Shown here: positions 1-6,723 of the stretch, piece after piece
Numbering within the stretch: the first letter of the stretch is position 1
Layout of the letters: each line of letters starts with the position of its first letter
Assembly (NCBI GenBank): GCA_964624065.1
Contig: CAZUWF010000043.1
Span: forward strand, 1-12,379
Source of the DNA: UBA7960 sp964624065
Lineage (GTDB): Bacteria; Bacteroidota; Bacteroidia; Bacteroidales; UBA7960
Reading direction: 5' to 3'
DNA length: 12,379 nt
Notes under the pieces: model-generated
Databases searched by the model: none
Told to the model about the DNA's origin: nothing
The model's input: only the letters and a program-made list of their open reading frames with translations
Position numbers and translations under genes: made by a program

Positions 1-19
1 AAAAACAGTCGATTCACCC

Positions 20-1303
20 TTAAAAATATGAAAACCGGCCAGCAATAACCACGTATGGAATCTGATTTTTGTCGGCGTACTGAATTTGCTTTTTTAATTT
101 TGCCACGTCGGGGTAAAATTCGCAGCTAATTCCCACTTTCCTTAGTTTTTGAAGCAATTCAATGCAGTATTCCCTTTCTTTCTGTCCGAAATTAACTACC
201 AGCACCTTTGTGAAATCACCAATGTTGTCGGGAAAAATGTTGAGTTCTTTCATAACATCGTAAATCCTGTCGGCTCCGAACGAAATACCCACACCCGAAA
301 TCCCTTTCAATCCGAAAATCCCTGTTAGGTCATCGTAGCGGCCACCACCGCAAATGCTTCCGATTTGGGCACCTTCGGCCTTCACTTCAATAATTGCGCC
401 GGTGTAATAGTTAAGGCCCCGTGCAAGTGTGAGGTCGAGCTCTACCTTGCAACCAAGCAATAGTTTGGAGGTCAATTCAAGAACCTCCCACATCTCCCCT
501 ACCCCTTTTATCCCAATTTCCGATTCCTTGAGCAGAACCTCGAGGGCCAAGAGTTTTTCTTCAGCACCACCGGTTAAGTAAAATACAGGTTGGAGCTTTT
601 CAATGGCCTCCTTTGAAAGCCCCTTTTCCGAAAGTTCCTCGTTAACCTTTTCTATTCCTATCTTTTCTAGTTTGTCAATTGCCACCGTAATGTCCACCAA
701 CTTATCTTCAAAGCCAATGTAGGAAGCAAGCCCTGCTAGGATTTTTCGGTTGTTTAACTTGACTACCACGTTAATTTTCAAACGTGAGAAAATCTCGTCG
801 ATAATTTGAACGAACTCGGCCTCGCTTACCAGCGAATCGGTACCCACCACGTCAACATCGCACTGATAAAATTCACGATAACGGCCTTTTTGAGGCCTGT
901 CGGCACGCCAAACAGGCTGAATTTGGTATCGCTTAAATGGGAAAGTAATATCGTTTTGGTATTGCACCACGTACCTTGCAAAGGGCACGGTTAAATCGTA
1001 ACGTAGGGCCTTCTCGCAAATTTGCGCTGATAGTCTTGGTAGGTTCCTGTCTTCCCAATCTTTGTCAGAAACCTTAAATGTAAAATCACCCGAATTCAAA
1101 ATTCTGAAAATGAGCCTGTCCCCTTCCTCTCCGTACTTCCCCGTAAGGGTAGAAAGGTTTTCCATGGCAGGGGTTTCTATTGGCTTGTAGCCGAAAAGCT
1201 GAAAAACCTTCTTTATTGTATCGAAAATAAAGTCCCTTGCCGCAATTTCGGTGGGCGAAAAATCGCGAGTGCCTTTTGGTATGCTTGGTTTAAGAATTGA
1301 CAT
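20..1303 (-). CDS. hisS: Histidyl-tRNA synthetase (HisS), C-terminus apparently frameshifted
   Basis: Class II aminoacyl-tRNA synthetase that charges tRNA-His with histidine using ATP in the cytoplasm. The 427-residue product shows, in order, motif 1 around residues 41-53, motif 2 around 124-150 (FKRYQ through REFYQCDVD), the histidine-specific LARGLNYYTG at 293-302, the glycine-rich SICGGGRYDDL near 317-326, motif 3 GVGISFGADRI at 337-347, and the start of the anticodon-binding domain from about 366. The ATG at 1301-1303 gives the expected N-terminus (KGTRDFSP at 10-17). The end is odd: family members continue about 25 residues past IPYVVIAG, but here the frame reads GRFSYF then stops at 20-22. 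Shifting by one base in the T-rich stretch near 25-45 opens a frame reading FKGESTVF, which resembles the usual family ending and runs off the window. Either a sequencing indel at a contig edge or a real frameshift. Identity is certain; the exact 3' end is not. Confidence 0.95.
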   Translation of the reverse strand: MSILKPSIPKGTRDFSPTEIAARDFIFDTIKKVFQLFGYKPIETPAMENLSTLTGKYGEEGDRLIFRILNSGDFTFKVSDKDWEDRNLPRLSAQICEKALRYDLTVPFARYVVQYQNDITFPFKRYQIQPVWRADRPQKGRYREFYQCDVDVVGTDSLVSEAEFVQIIDEIFSRLKINVVVKLNNRKILAGLASYIGFEDKLVDITVAIDKLEKIGIEKVNEELSEKGLSKEAIEKLQPVFYLTGGAEEKLLALEVLLKESEIGIKGVGEMWEVLELTSKLLLGCKVELDLTLARGLNYYTGAIIEVKAEGAQIGSICGGGRYDDLTGIFGLKGISGVGISFGADRIYDVMKELNIFPDNIGDFTKVLVVNFGQKEREYCIELLQKLRKVGISCEFYPDVAKLKKQIQYADKNQIPYVVIAGRFSYF

Positions 1304-1323
1304 TATTTTTGATTATTAAAAAG

Positions 1324-1331
1324 CAAAAGTA
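1324..1331 (-). promoter_or_regulatory. Candidate -7 box of hisS promoter
   Basis: On the minus strand this reads TACTTTTG, an exact match to the Bacteroidota -7 consensus TAnnTTTG, 20 bp upstream of the hisS ATG, implying a leader of roughly 10-15 nt. I find no convincing -33 TTG at the usual spacing; the nearest TTTG lies 27 bp upstream, which is too far. The 1304-1566 spacer between hisS and the divergent aldolase gene holds nothing else I can name. Confidence 0.5.
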
Positions 1332-1542
1332 CTTCCTTTTTTTAAAAGGGCGTAAAATCAAACCCTAAGAGACCGAAAAGTTTTAACCCTGAGATGGAGG
1401 CCACTTACATTGTAAATTCCGTAGATTGCTGCAAATATTTTGCTTTGTGAACTTTGCAATACCCTTTTACCTGAGCCCTTAAATAAATTGGCGAAATTCT
1501 AAAATTACTTCATCGTTTTTTTAATCCATAATTCATAGTTAA

Positions 1543-1550
1543 TAACTTTG
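1543..1550 (+). promoter_or_regulatory. Candidate -7 box of threonine aldolase promoter
   Basis: TAACTTTG matches the Bacteroidota -7 consensus TAnnTTTG exactly and lies 16 bp before the ATG at 1567, so the leader would be only around 10 nt. The expected -33 region (about 1518-1524) is a T-run without a clear TTG. There is no Shine-Dalgarno sequence before the ATG, which is normal in this phylum. Confidence 0.5.
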
Positions 1551-1566
1551 CAAAAAAACCTTCCAT

Positions 1567-2604
1567 ATGAAAACTTTTAGGAGTTTTGCCAGTGATAACA
1601 ACGCTCCGGTTCACCCAGAAGTGGTGCAAGCCATTTTGGATGCAAACATTGGCGATACCATTGCCTACGGCGACGACAAATATACCCAAGAAGCAAAGCA
1701 AGTAATTAGGAATGCCTTTGGGAAGGATGTTGAGGTATTCTTCGTATTTACCGGCACCGGGGCCAATGTTCTTTCGGTTTCGCAGCTTACAAGGTCTTTT
1801 CATTCGGTGGTTTGCGCGGCATCAGCCCATGCCAATGTTGACGAGTGTGGAGCTCCCGAGAAATTTTCGGGCTGCAAGCTGCAAGCCTTGCCATCACCTG
1901 ATGGAAAGATCAGAATTGACCAAATTGAACCTTTGATGCACTCAATTGGATTTGAACACCATGTTCAGCCCAAGGTAATTTCAATAACCCAAGCAACCGA
2001 ACTTGGCACCATTTACACCCTTGACGAAATTAAGGCCTTGGCCGATTGGGCTCACGCCCACGATATGTACCTGCACGTTGACGGAGCACGCATTTCAAAC
2101 GCTGCTGCAGCTCTTGGAGTTACTTTCAAGGAAATGATTACCGATACTGGCGTTGATGTTTTATCGTTTGGAGGGACAAAGAATGGGCTTATGCTGGGCG
2201 AGGCAGTTGTTTTCCTCGACCCTTCACGCGCCAAGGATTTTCAATACCTGCGCAAGCAAGCAATGCAACTGGCAAGCAAGATGAGGTTTATAAGCTCACA
2301 ATTTTCGGCCCTGCTTAAAGATGACCTGTGGCTCAAAAATGCCTCACATTCAAACAAAATGGCAAGCCTACTTGAAGCAGGTGTTAAAGGCATTCCCGGT
2401 ATTGAAATAGTGTATCCGGTGCAAACCAACGGCATTTTTGCCAAAGTGCCCCCTACCCTTGTTGAGGAGCTGCTAAAACACTACTTCTTCTACGTTTGGG
2501 ACGACAACGAGTCAATAGTCCGCTGGATGACCTCTTTCAGCACCACCGAGAAAGATGTAGAAGAGTTTGTAAAAACGGTGAGGGAGCTGGCGGTGAACCA
2601 ATAG
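1567..2604 (+). CDS. Low-specificity L-threonine aldolase family protein (PLP-dependent)
   Basis: Fold-type I PLP enzyme of the beta-eliminating lyase/threonine aldolase family, which cleaves L-threonine or L-allo-threonine to glycine and acetaldehyde in the cytoplasm. The 345-residue length is typical. Visible marks are the N-terminal FASDNNAPVHPEV (7-19), the cofactor phosphate loop FTGTGAN (61-67), a conserved histidine H88 in AHANVDECGAPE (stacks on PLP in this family), the PLP-contacting HVDGAR at 170-175 (Asp172, Arg175) and the Schiff-base lysine K205 in SFGGTKNG. The N-terminus matches family expectation, supporting the ATG at 1567. It is monocistronic, divergent from hisS and convergent with rnz. 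Stereospecificity (L, L-allo or low specificity) cannot be read from sequence, so ltaE is not assigned. Beta-eliminating activity on other amino acids is the main alternative. Confidence 0.92.
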   Translation: MKTFRSFASDNNAPVHPEVVQAILDANIGDTIAYGDDKYTQEAKQVIRNAFGKDVEVFFVFTGTGANVLSVSQLTRSFHSVVCAASAHANVDECGAPEKFSGCKLQALPSPDGKIRIDQIEPLMHSIGFEHHVQPKVISITQATELGTIYTLDEIKALADWAHAHDMYLHVDGARISNAAAALGVTFKEMITDTGVDVLSFGGTKNGLMLGEAVVFLDPSRAKDFQYLRKQAMQLASKMRFISSQFSALLKDDLWLKNASHSNKMASLLEAGVKGIPGIEIVYPVQTNGIFAKVPPTLVEELLKHYFFYVWDDNESIVRWMTSFSTTEKDVEEFVKTVRELAVNQ

Positions 2605-2986
2605 CCGAGCTTCCCATTACTAATTCCTTTCGAGGGCAACTAAATTAAATTTGAAAGCACCCAGAGTCGCAAAGAATAATCTTCCATCTCCTTTTTGACA
2701 GAACCTGATTAAGATCTTTTAAGGGCAAGTATTACGATCTGGAAGCAAATCGAATTTGGTTTATTCCCTTGGCGTAAGGCCTTTTAGGTAACTATTAGAC
2801 CTGGCCTAAAATAAAATCGAATAAAACCAAACATAATTGGCCAAATTACGCAACAATCAAGAAAAAACAAAACAAAGGAAAATGGAGTGCTCTAGGAAAA
2901 GGCCTTCGAGTGTGATTAGCGCCGGTTACTTGGTCATTGTGCACCAAATTAAAATCAGATCGTATTAGCTGAAAACATTTAATTTT
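2605..2986. other. Gene-free convergent intergenic region (382 bp)
   Basis: This gap lies between the 3' ends of the aldolase and rnz genes. It is AT-rich, with stops in all frames, and holds no ORF with family resemblance. The only structure I can name is an imperfect inverted repeat at 2777-2807 (AGGCC and AGGT pairing with ACCT and GGCCT, with a TTTT bulge). An alternative pairing there is TTTTAGG with CCTAAAA. Either could act as a weak terminator. The palindrome AAGGCCTT occurs twice (2776-2783 and 2899-2906), which may be chance. I see no RNA gene or mobile-element remnant. Confidence 0.6.
2777..2807. terminator. Possible weak terminator hairpin after the aldolase gene
   Basis: AGGCC (2777-2781) and AGGT (2786-2789) can pair with ACCT (2799-2802) and GGCCT (2803-2807), leaving a four-base bulge and a nine-base loop. 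An A-rich tract follows on the plus strand rather than a T-run, so it is not a canonical plus-strand terminator. Read from the minus strand, the tract is T-rich upstream of the hairpin for plus-strand transcripts but downstream for minus-strand ones, which would suit rnz, ending at 2987. This is a low-confidence structural guess. Confidence 0.25.
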
Positions 2987-3916
2987 TCAAATACTAGAGC
3001 CCTCAACTGCAACCACCATACCATCCATTGCGGCTATTGTGTTTGGAAACACTTCCCTTGCCTGGGTCAAGAATGGTTCTAAATCTTTGTATCGAGCCGA
3101 GAAGTGGCCAATCAGAAGTTGCCTTACGTTTGCAAGCTTGGCTAGGGTGGCGGCTTGTCGTGATGTGCTGTGGTATTTCTCCATGGCAATACTTTCAAGA
3201 TCATCCGCAAAAGTTGCCTCGTGATACAACAAATCTACGTTCTTAATCTTTTCGACAATTTGCGTTGAAAAGCAGGTGTCGCTCAAAATGGCAACAGCAA
3301 GTGGTTTTGGTGGGTCGAAGGTTATCAAATTGTTAAGGATTTCAATTCCTTCCGGGATAACCAGATTTGCTCCATCCTTAATTGAATTCATTTGGTTTAT
3401 GGGAATCCGGTACTTCTCAACAGCCTCCTTGCGTAAGTTTCTTTTTGGTGGTTTCTCTCTGAACAAAAATCCGTAAGTTTCTACCCTATGGTCCATTTCA
3501 ATGGCTTCAACCTCCAAGCCTTCATTGCTGAAAACTATCTCTTTGACCTTAGAGGTTGTATGAAAAGTGAGTTTAAATGAAAGGGCAATTCCGGGTATGG
3601 TGAAATTGGGGTTTATTATTTCCTCAAGCCTTTCGGGCCCAAAAACATGCAGTTCCTTTTGCCTTCCAAGCAAATGGAGGGTGAGCAGGAAGCCCGGCAG
3701 GCCAAGGTAATGATCACCATGAAGGTGCGAAATGAAAACGTGGTCAAACTTAAGCAATGGAAGGTTGAATCTTCGCATTTGTATTTGGGCACCCTCGGAG
3801 CAATCAATTAGAAAGTATTTGCGGTTGTGCTGCAAAGCAAAAGATGTGCCATGCCTGGTTGATGTTGGAAGGGCAGCCGAGGAGCCAAGAACGTGCAATT
3901 TGAAACCCCGATCCAT
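2987..3916 (-). CDS. rnz: Ribonuclease Z, short form (tRNA 3'-end endonuclease)
   Basis: Zinc-dependent beta-lactamase-fold endonuclease that trims the 3' trailer of pre-tRNA in the cytoplasm. The 309-residue length fits the short (ElaC-type) form. Visible motifs: the N-terminal LHVLGSSAALPT (7-18), the metal-binding motif II SHLHGDH at 63-69 (His64, His66, Asp68, His69), His143 in EMDHRVET, Asp213 in ILSDTCFS, the HEAT stretch at 232-235, the HST loop at 249-251, and His271 in IGHFSARY. All metal ligands are present, so it should be active. The internal segment between about 150 and 200 (KPPKRN, KYRIP) matches the exosite region of the short form. The ATG at 3914-3916 gives the usual N-terminus. 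It is preceded by a 298-bp spacer full of 7-bp repeats beginning only 24 bp from the start codon, so its leader may be unusual. Confidence 0.96.
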   Translation of the reverse strand: MDRGFKLHVLGSSAALPTSTRHGTSFALQHNRKYFLIDCSEGAQIQMRRFNLPLLKFDHVFISHLHGDHYLGLPGFLLTLHLLGRQKELHVFGPERLEEIINPNFTIPGIALSFKLTFHTTSKVKEIVFSNEGLEVEAIEMDHRVETYGFLFREKPPKRNLRKEAVEKYRIPINQMNSIKDGANLVIPEGIEILNNLITFDPPKPLAVAILSDTCFSTQIVEKIKNVDLLYHEATFADDLESIAMEKYHSTSRQAATLAKLANVRQLLIGHFSARYKDLEPFLTQAREVFPNTIAAMDGMVVAVEGSSI

Positions 3917-3940
3917 GAGTTATAGAAAAGTTGGAACCAG

Positions 3941-4031
3941 TAATCAGTAATCGGTAATCAGTAATCAGTAATCAGTAATCAGTAATCGGTAATCAGTAAT
4001 CAGTAATCGGTAATCAGTAATCAGTAATTAG
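3941..4031. repeat. Tandem 7-bp array, 13 units of TAATCRG
   Basis: Thirteen contiguous 7-bp units fill 91 bp with no indels. Nine read TAATCAG, three read TAATCGG (units 2, 7 and 10) and the last reads TAATTAG. Units 7-9 and 10-12 have the same order (CGG, CAG, CAG variants), suggesting a 21-bp duplication. The unit length is not a multiple of three and no gene crosses it. It starts 24 bp upstream of the rnz ATG, so in the rnz transcript it would appear as repeated CTGATTA in the 5' leader. It is too short and spacerless to be CRISPR. Its function is unknown; arrays like this can change copy number by slippage. Confidence 0.97.
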
Positions 4032-4093
4032 TCAAAAGTCGAAACTCGAAAGATAAAAGTCAAAAGCAGTAGCCTGTAAGCAGTTGCCTGAAT
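4031..4093. repeat. Degenerate 7-bp and 14-bp repeats continuing the heptamer phase
   Basis: Directly after the TAATCRG array, the 7-bp phase continues with different unit families. Positions 4031-4065 divide into five units of consensus GTCRAAA (the variants include CTCGAAA and GATAAAA). Positions 4066-4093 divide into two 14-bp units, GCAGTAGCCTGTAA and GCAGTTGCCTGAAT, which differ at three positions. The first base of 4031 is shared with the end of the preceding array. This mixture of short-unit families in one register suggests repeated local slippage and divergence. Function unknown. Confidence 0.75.
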
Positions 4094-4127
4094 GCACCGG
4101 GTGCTGGGCTTGCCGAAGCACCTATCA

Positions 4128-4135
4128 CAAATTTA
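4128..4135 (-). promoter_or_regulatory. Candidate rnz promoter upstream of the repeat array
   Basis: On the minus strand this reads TAAATTTG, an exact TAnnTTTG -7 box, with a TTG at 4153-4155 and a 17-bp spacer, giving both promoter elements. If used for rnz, the leader would be about 200 nt and would contain the whole repeat region. The match overlaps the small inverted repeat 4127-4143. I see no exact -7 box between the array and the rnz start, which is why this site is favoured. Confidence 0.4.
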
Positions 4136-4187
4136 CGATTTGTAATGACTTACAATAACGGCGAATATAGGACAATCAATTACCCGA

Positions 4188-4219
4188 AACCTATAAACCC
4201 ATAAACTTATCAACCTATT
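4188..4219. repeat. Degenerate octamer repeat overlapping the rseP stop
   Basis: Four 8-bp units, AACCTATA, AACCCATA, AACTTATC and AACCTATT, lie head to tail. The last unit includes the rseP stop codon (CTA at 4215-4217, TAG on the minus strand) and part of the codon before it. Unit-to-unit identity is moderate, so this may be an old array or partly chance in AT-rich sequence. Confidence 0.5.
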
Positions 4220-5537
4220 TAAACAGTCGGAATATGTCATTGAAATTGACAAAGACTATCAAGCCAAGCAAGATAACCATCCCTGCAATTTGGGCGTACT
4301 CCAAGAATTTCTCGTTAGGCTTCCTGCGGGTTATCATTTCGTAAAGCAGGAATACTACGTGCCCACCGTCAAGGGCGGGAATAGGCAAGATATTCATGAA
4401 GGCCAGAACCACCGAGAGAAATGCCGTGAAAGTCCAAAAATGTAACCAGTCCCACGAGGCCGGGAAAAAACTACCTATGGTTATGAACCCACCAAGGTTT
4501 TCGCTTACCTTCACCTCCTTTTTGAAAAGGAGTCCGAACTGCCTGATGTAATCTACCGTGCTCGTGTAAACCTTTGCAACACCCGCAGGAATGGCGGCAA
4601 TAATAGAGTATTTGCGATGCTCGAATTGTAGCAGTTGGTTCAAAGGTTTAACAGTTGCCCCAATTACCCCCTCCTCTGGAATTGAAATAGGCAGTTCGAT
4701 AAACTCTCCGTTGCGCAGAATGCCGAGATTGGTTTCCTGATTCTTGTATTCCGCAATGGTGGACCTAAACTCATCGAATGACCATGTTTGCTTACCTCCT
4801 ATGCCCACAACGTGGTCTCCGGGTAAAACACCTGCGTCTTTGGCAGCGGAAACTGGAGCAAAACCATCAACGATAAAAGGATAGCGTGGATTAGCAAATC
4901 CCTGACCCTTGGTTTGCAAGAGCTTCCCCTGAAAACCATCGGGAATGTCAAGAACCATCGGTTGCCCATTTCTTTCGATGGTGATAGACTTGGGGTTTCC
5001 GAGTAATAGGTCCTTTCTGATTTTCAGGAAGCAGAAAACCTTTTTCCCGTCCAGTTCAAGAATGTTGTCGCCGGTTTGCAGCCCTATTTCCTTGCCGAGC
5101 GATTCGGCAACTACACCGTATTTGAGGTTTTGAGGCGGCAGGTATTCCTCTCCCTTGGTCGAAAGAACAACAATGTAAATCAGTGCAGCCAAAACAAGGT
5201 TGAAAACCACGCCACCAACCATTATTATCAAACGTTGCCAGGCTGGCTTTGATCTGAATTCATAGGGTTTTGGCGGTTGTTTCATCTGCTCCTTATCCAT
5301 GCTCTCGTCAATCATTCCGGCAATTTTCACATAGCCGCCAAGTGGTAGCCAACCAACACCGTATTCTGTATTGCCTTTCTTGAACTTGAAAATTGAGAAC
5401 CAAGGGTTGAAAAAAAGATAAAATTTTTCTACCCTAACATTGAAAAGCCTTGCCGCAAGGTAGTGGCCGAGCTCGTGAATGATTACGAGAATAGAAAGAC
5501 TCAAAATAAGTTGGCTTGCTTTAATTAGAATTTCCAT
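4215..5537 (-). CDS. rseP: Site-2 intramembrane zinc metalloprotease RseP (M50)
   Basis: Inner-membrane protease that cleaves substrates within the membrane; family members cut anti-sigma factors or remnant signal peptides. The 440-residue protein has a first membrane segment carrying the zinc motif HELGH at 21-25 (His21, Glu22, His25), the conserved GWLPLGGYVKIAGM (62-75), a second hydrophobic segment with the GxxxN motif (GGVVFN, 108-113), two PDZ-like domains (about 140-200 and 225-295), and near the C-terminus the third metal-ligand motif LDGGH with Asp390, followed by a final membrane helix. All catalytic residues are present and the length is normal. It starts with ATG at 5535-5537, 19 bp after dxr, an adjacency seen in many bacteria. 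Which anti-sigma factor or peptide it cuts here cannot be told from the window. The stop codon lies inside a degenerate octamer repeat. Confidence 0.96.
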   Translation of the reverse strand: MEILIKASQLILSLSILVIIHELGHYLAARLFNVRVEKFYLFFNPWFSIFKFKKGNTEYGVGWLPLGGYVKIAGMIDESMDKEQMKQPPKPYEFRSKPAWQRLIIMVGGVVFNLVLAALIYIVVLSTKGEEYLPPQNLKYGVVAESLGKEIGLQTGDNILELDGKKVFCFLKIRKDLLLGNPKSITIERNGQPMVLDIPDGFQGKLLQTKGQGFANPRYPFIVDGFAPVSAAKDAGVLPGDHVVGIGGKQTWSFDEFRSTIAEYKNQETNLGILRNGEFIELPISIPEEGVIGATVKPLNQLLQFEHRKYSIIAAIPAGVAKVYTSTVDYIRQFGLLFKKEVKVSENLGGFITIGSFFPASWDWLHFWTFTAFLSVVLAFMNILPIPALDGGHVVFLLYEMITRRKPNEKFLEYAQIAGMVILLGLIVFVNFNDIFRLFK

Positions 5538-5556
5538 TGATAATGTTTATGTGGTT

Positions 5557-6723
5557 TTAAAGTGTTATTAACGAATTAGCAATACTTCTTGTTTGAATGT
5601 CGGTTAAAAAAAGATGTTCGAGGTCGGGTTCGGCGATGAAGTCGGCCTTTTCAAGCGATTTTTCGATAATTTCTGGGATTTTTGTGAAACCAATCCTATG
5701 GTTAAGAAAAGCCTCCACCGCCACCTCGTTGGCAGCATTGAGCACGCACGGGGCATTACCACCCCTATTCATTGCCTCAAATGCCAGTCTCAGGCAGGGA
5801 AATGACTCCAAGTCGGGTTTCTCAAACGAAAGTACCGGAAAATCTTCGAAATTCAACCGTTTGAAGGTAGTTGACAACCTTTCTGGATACGAAAGTGCAT
5901 AAAGTATTGGCAGTTTCATATCAGGCAAGCCCATTTGCGATTTTATGGACCCGTCAGTAAACTGAACCATCGAATGGATAATTGATTGTGGATGAACCAA
6001 AACCTCGATCTGTTTTGGTTTTAGGCCAAACAACCACATTGCCTCGATTGCCTCCAGCCCTTTGTTCATCAACGTGGCCGAATCGATTGTAATCTTTGCT
6101 CCCATATCCCAGTTTGGGTGGTTCAAAGCCTCCGACTTGGTAGCATTTTTTAGAAAGTCTGTCTTTTTTCCCCTAAAGGGGCCGCCACTTGCCGTAAGAA
6201 TAATTTTTTCAATTGGGCTGTCAAACTCACCCGCCAGACATTGGAATATTGCGGAATGCTCGCTATCCACAGGGTAAATGTTAACCCCCATCTGACGGGC
6301 TAGGCCAGTGATGACCTTTCCCGCCACAACTAGTGTTTCCTTGTTGGCAAGTGCAATGGTTTTGCCGGCCTTGATTGCAGCAATGGTCGGGTCAAGTCCC
6401 GAAATTCCAACCATAGCTGCAATTACCAAATCTATGCCCTCCATCTGCATTACCTCGCTGGCGGACCCATTACCTGCAAAAACTTTGATATGGTGCGGGC
6501 TAAGAGCTTCCTTTACCTCTTGATACTTTTTTAAATTACCTATTACCACGACATTGGGAAGGTGTTTGAGTGCCTGCTCAATCAACAAATCTGAACTATT
6601 GTTAGCAGTCAAAACCTCAACTTCGAACCTATCGCCGTGCTCTTCAATTACCTCCAGCGATTGGCGTCCTATGGAGCCTGTGGAGCCAAGTATGGCAATT
6701 CTTTTCTTGTAATGCTGCTCCAT
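5557..6723 (-). CDS. dxr: 1-deoxy-D-xylulose 5-phosphate reductoisomerase (Dxr/IspC)
   Basis: Converts 1-deoxy-D-xylulose 5-phosphate to 2-C-methyl-D-erythritol 4-phosphate with NADPH and a divalent metal, the committed step of the MEP isoprenoid pathway, in the cytoplasm. Numbered from the ATG at 6723, the 388-residue protein has the NADPH-binding GSTGSIG (13-19), ANKETLV (126-132), the metal ligands Asp153 and Glu155 in PVDSEH, the substrate loop ILTASGGPFRG (175-185), NHPNW (201-205), and MNKGLE with Glu224 as third ligand. It is full length. A TTG codon just before the ATG would give one more residue, but the ATG overlaps the upstream TGA as TGATG and is the better start, implying translational coupling with the M23 gene. 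It is the middle gene of an M23-dxr-rseP cluster. Confidence 0.97.
   Translation of the reverse strand: MEQHYKKRIAILGSTGSIGRQSLEVIEEHGDRFEVEVLTANNSSDLLIEQALKHLPNVVVIGNLKKYQEVKEALSPHHIKVFAGNGSASEVMQMEGIDLVIAAMVGISGLDPTIAAIKAGKTIALANKETLVVAGKVITGLARQMGVNIYPVDSEHSAIFQCLAGEFDSPIEKIILTASGGPFRGKKTDFLKNATKSEALNHPNWDMGAKITIDSATLMNKGLEAIEAMWLFGLKPKQIEVLVHPQSIIHSMVQFTDGSIKSQMGLPDMKLPILYALSYPERLSTTFKRLNFEDFPVLSFEKPDLESFPCLRLAFEAMNRGGNAPCVLNAANEVAVEAFLNHRIGFTKIPEIIEKSLEKADFIAEPDLEHLFLTDIQTRSIANSLITL

Larger units (their letters stand above)
3917..4214. other. Repeat-dominated spacer between rnz and rseP (298 bp)
   Basis: This non-coding spacer lies upstream of rnz and downstream of rseP, both on the minus strand. 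From low to high coordinate it holds a 91-bp perfect-phase heptamer array, about 62 bp of more degenerate 7-bp and 14-bp units, small inverted repeats (GGTGCT 4100-4105 with AGCACC 4117-4122; ACAAAT 4127-4132 with ATTTGT 4138-4143), a candidate minus-strand promoter, and a degenerate octamer repeat touching the rseP stop. No clear T-run terminator for the rseP cluster is visible. Confidence 0.8.

Noticed and set aside
2882..2968. A 28-codon ORF starting ATG in the aldolase-rnz gap
   Set aside because: No recognisable family, no nearby -7 box or ribosome binding site, and the length is expected by chance.
3941..4031. CRISPR array
   Set aside because: Units are 7 bp and contiguous with no spacers, and no cas genes are present.
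4094..4122. Terminator hairpin for the rseP cluster (GCACC-GGTGC or GGTGCT-AGCACC)
   Set aside because: The stems are short and compete with each other, and no T-run follows on the minus strand.
5597..5902. A 101-codon plus-strand ORF inside dxr
   Set aside because: It is antisense to conserved Dxr coding sequence and has no promoter or recognisable domain.
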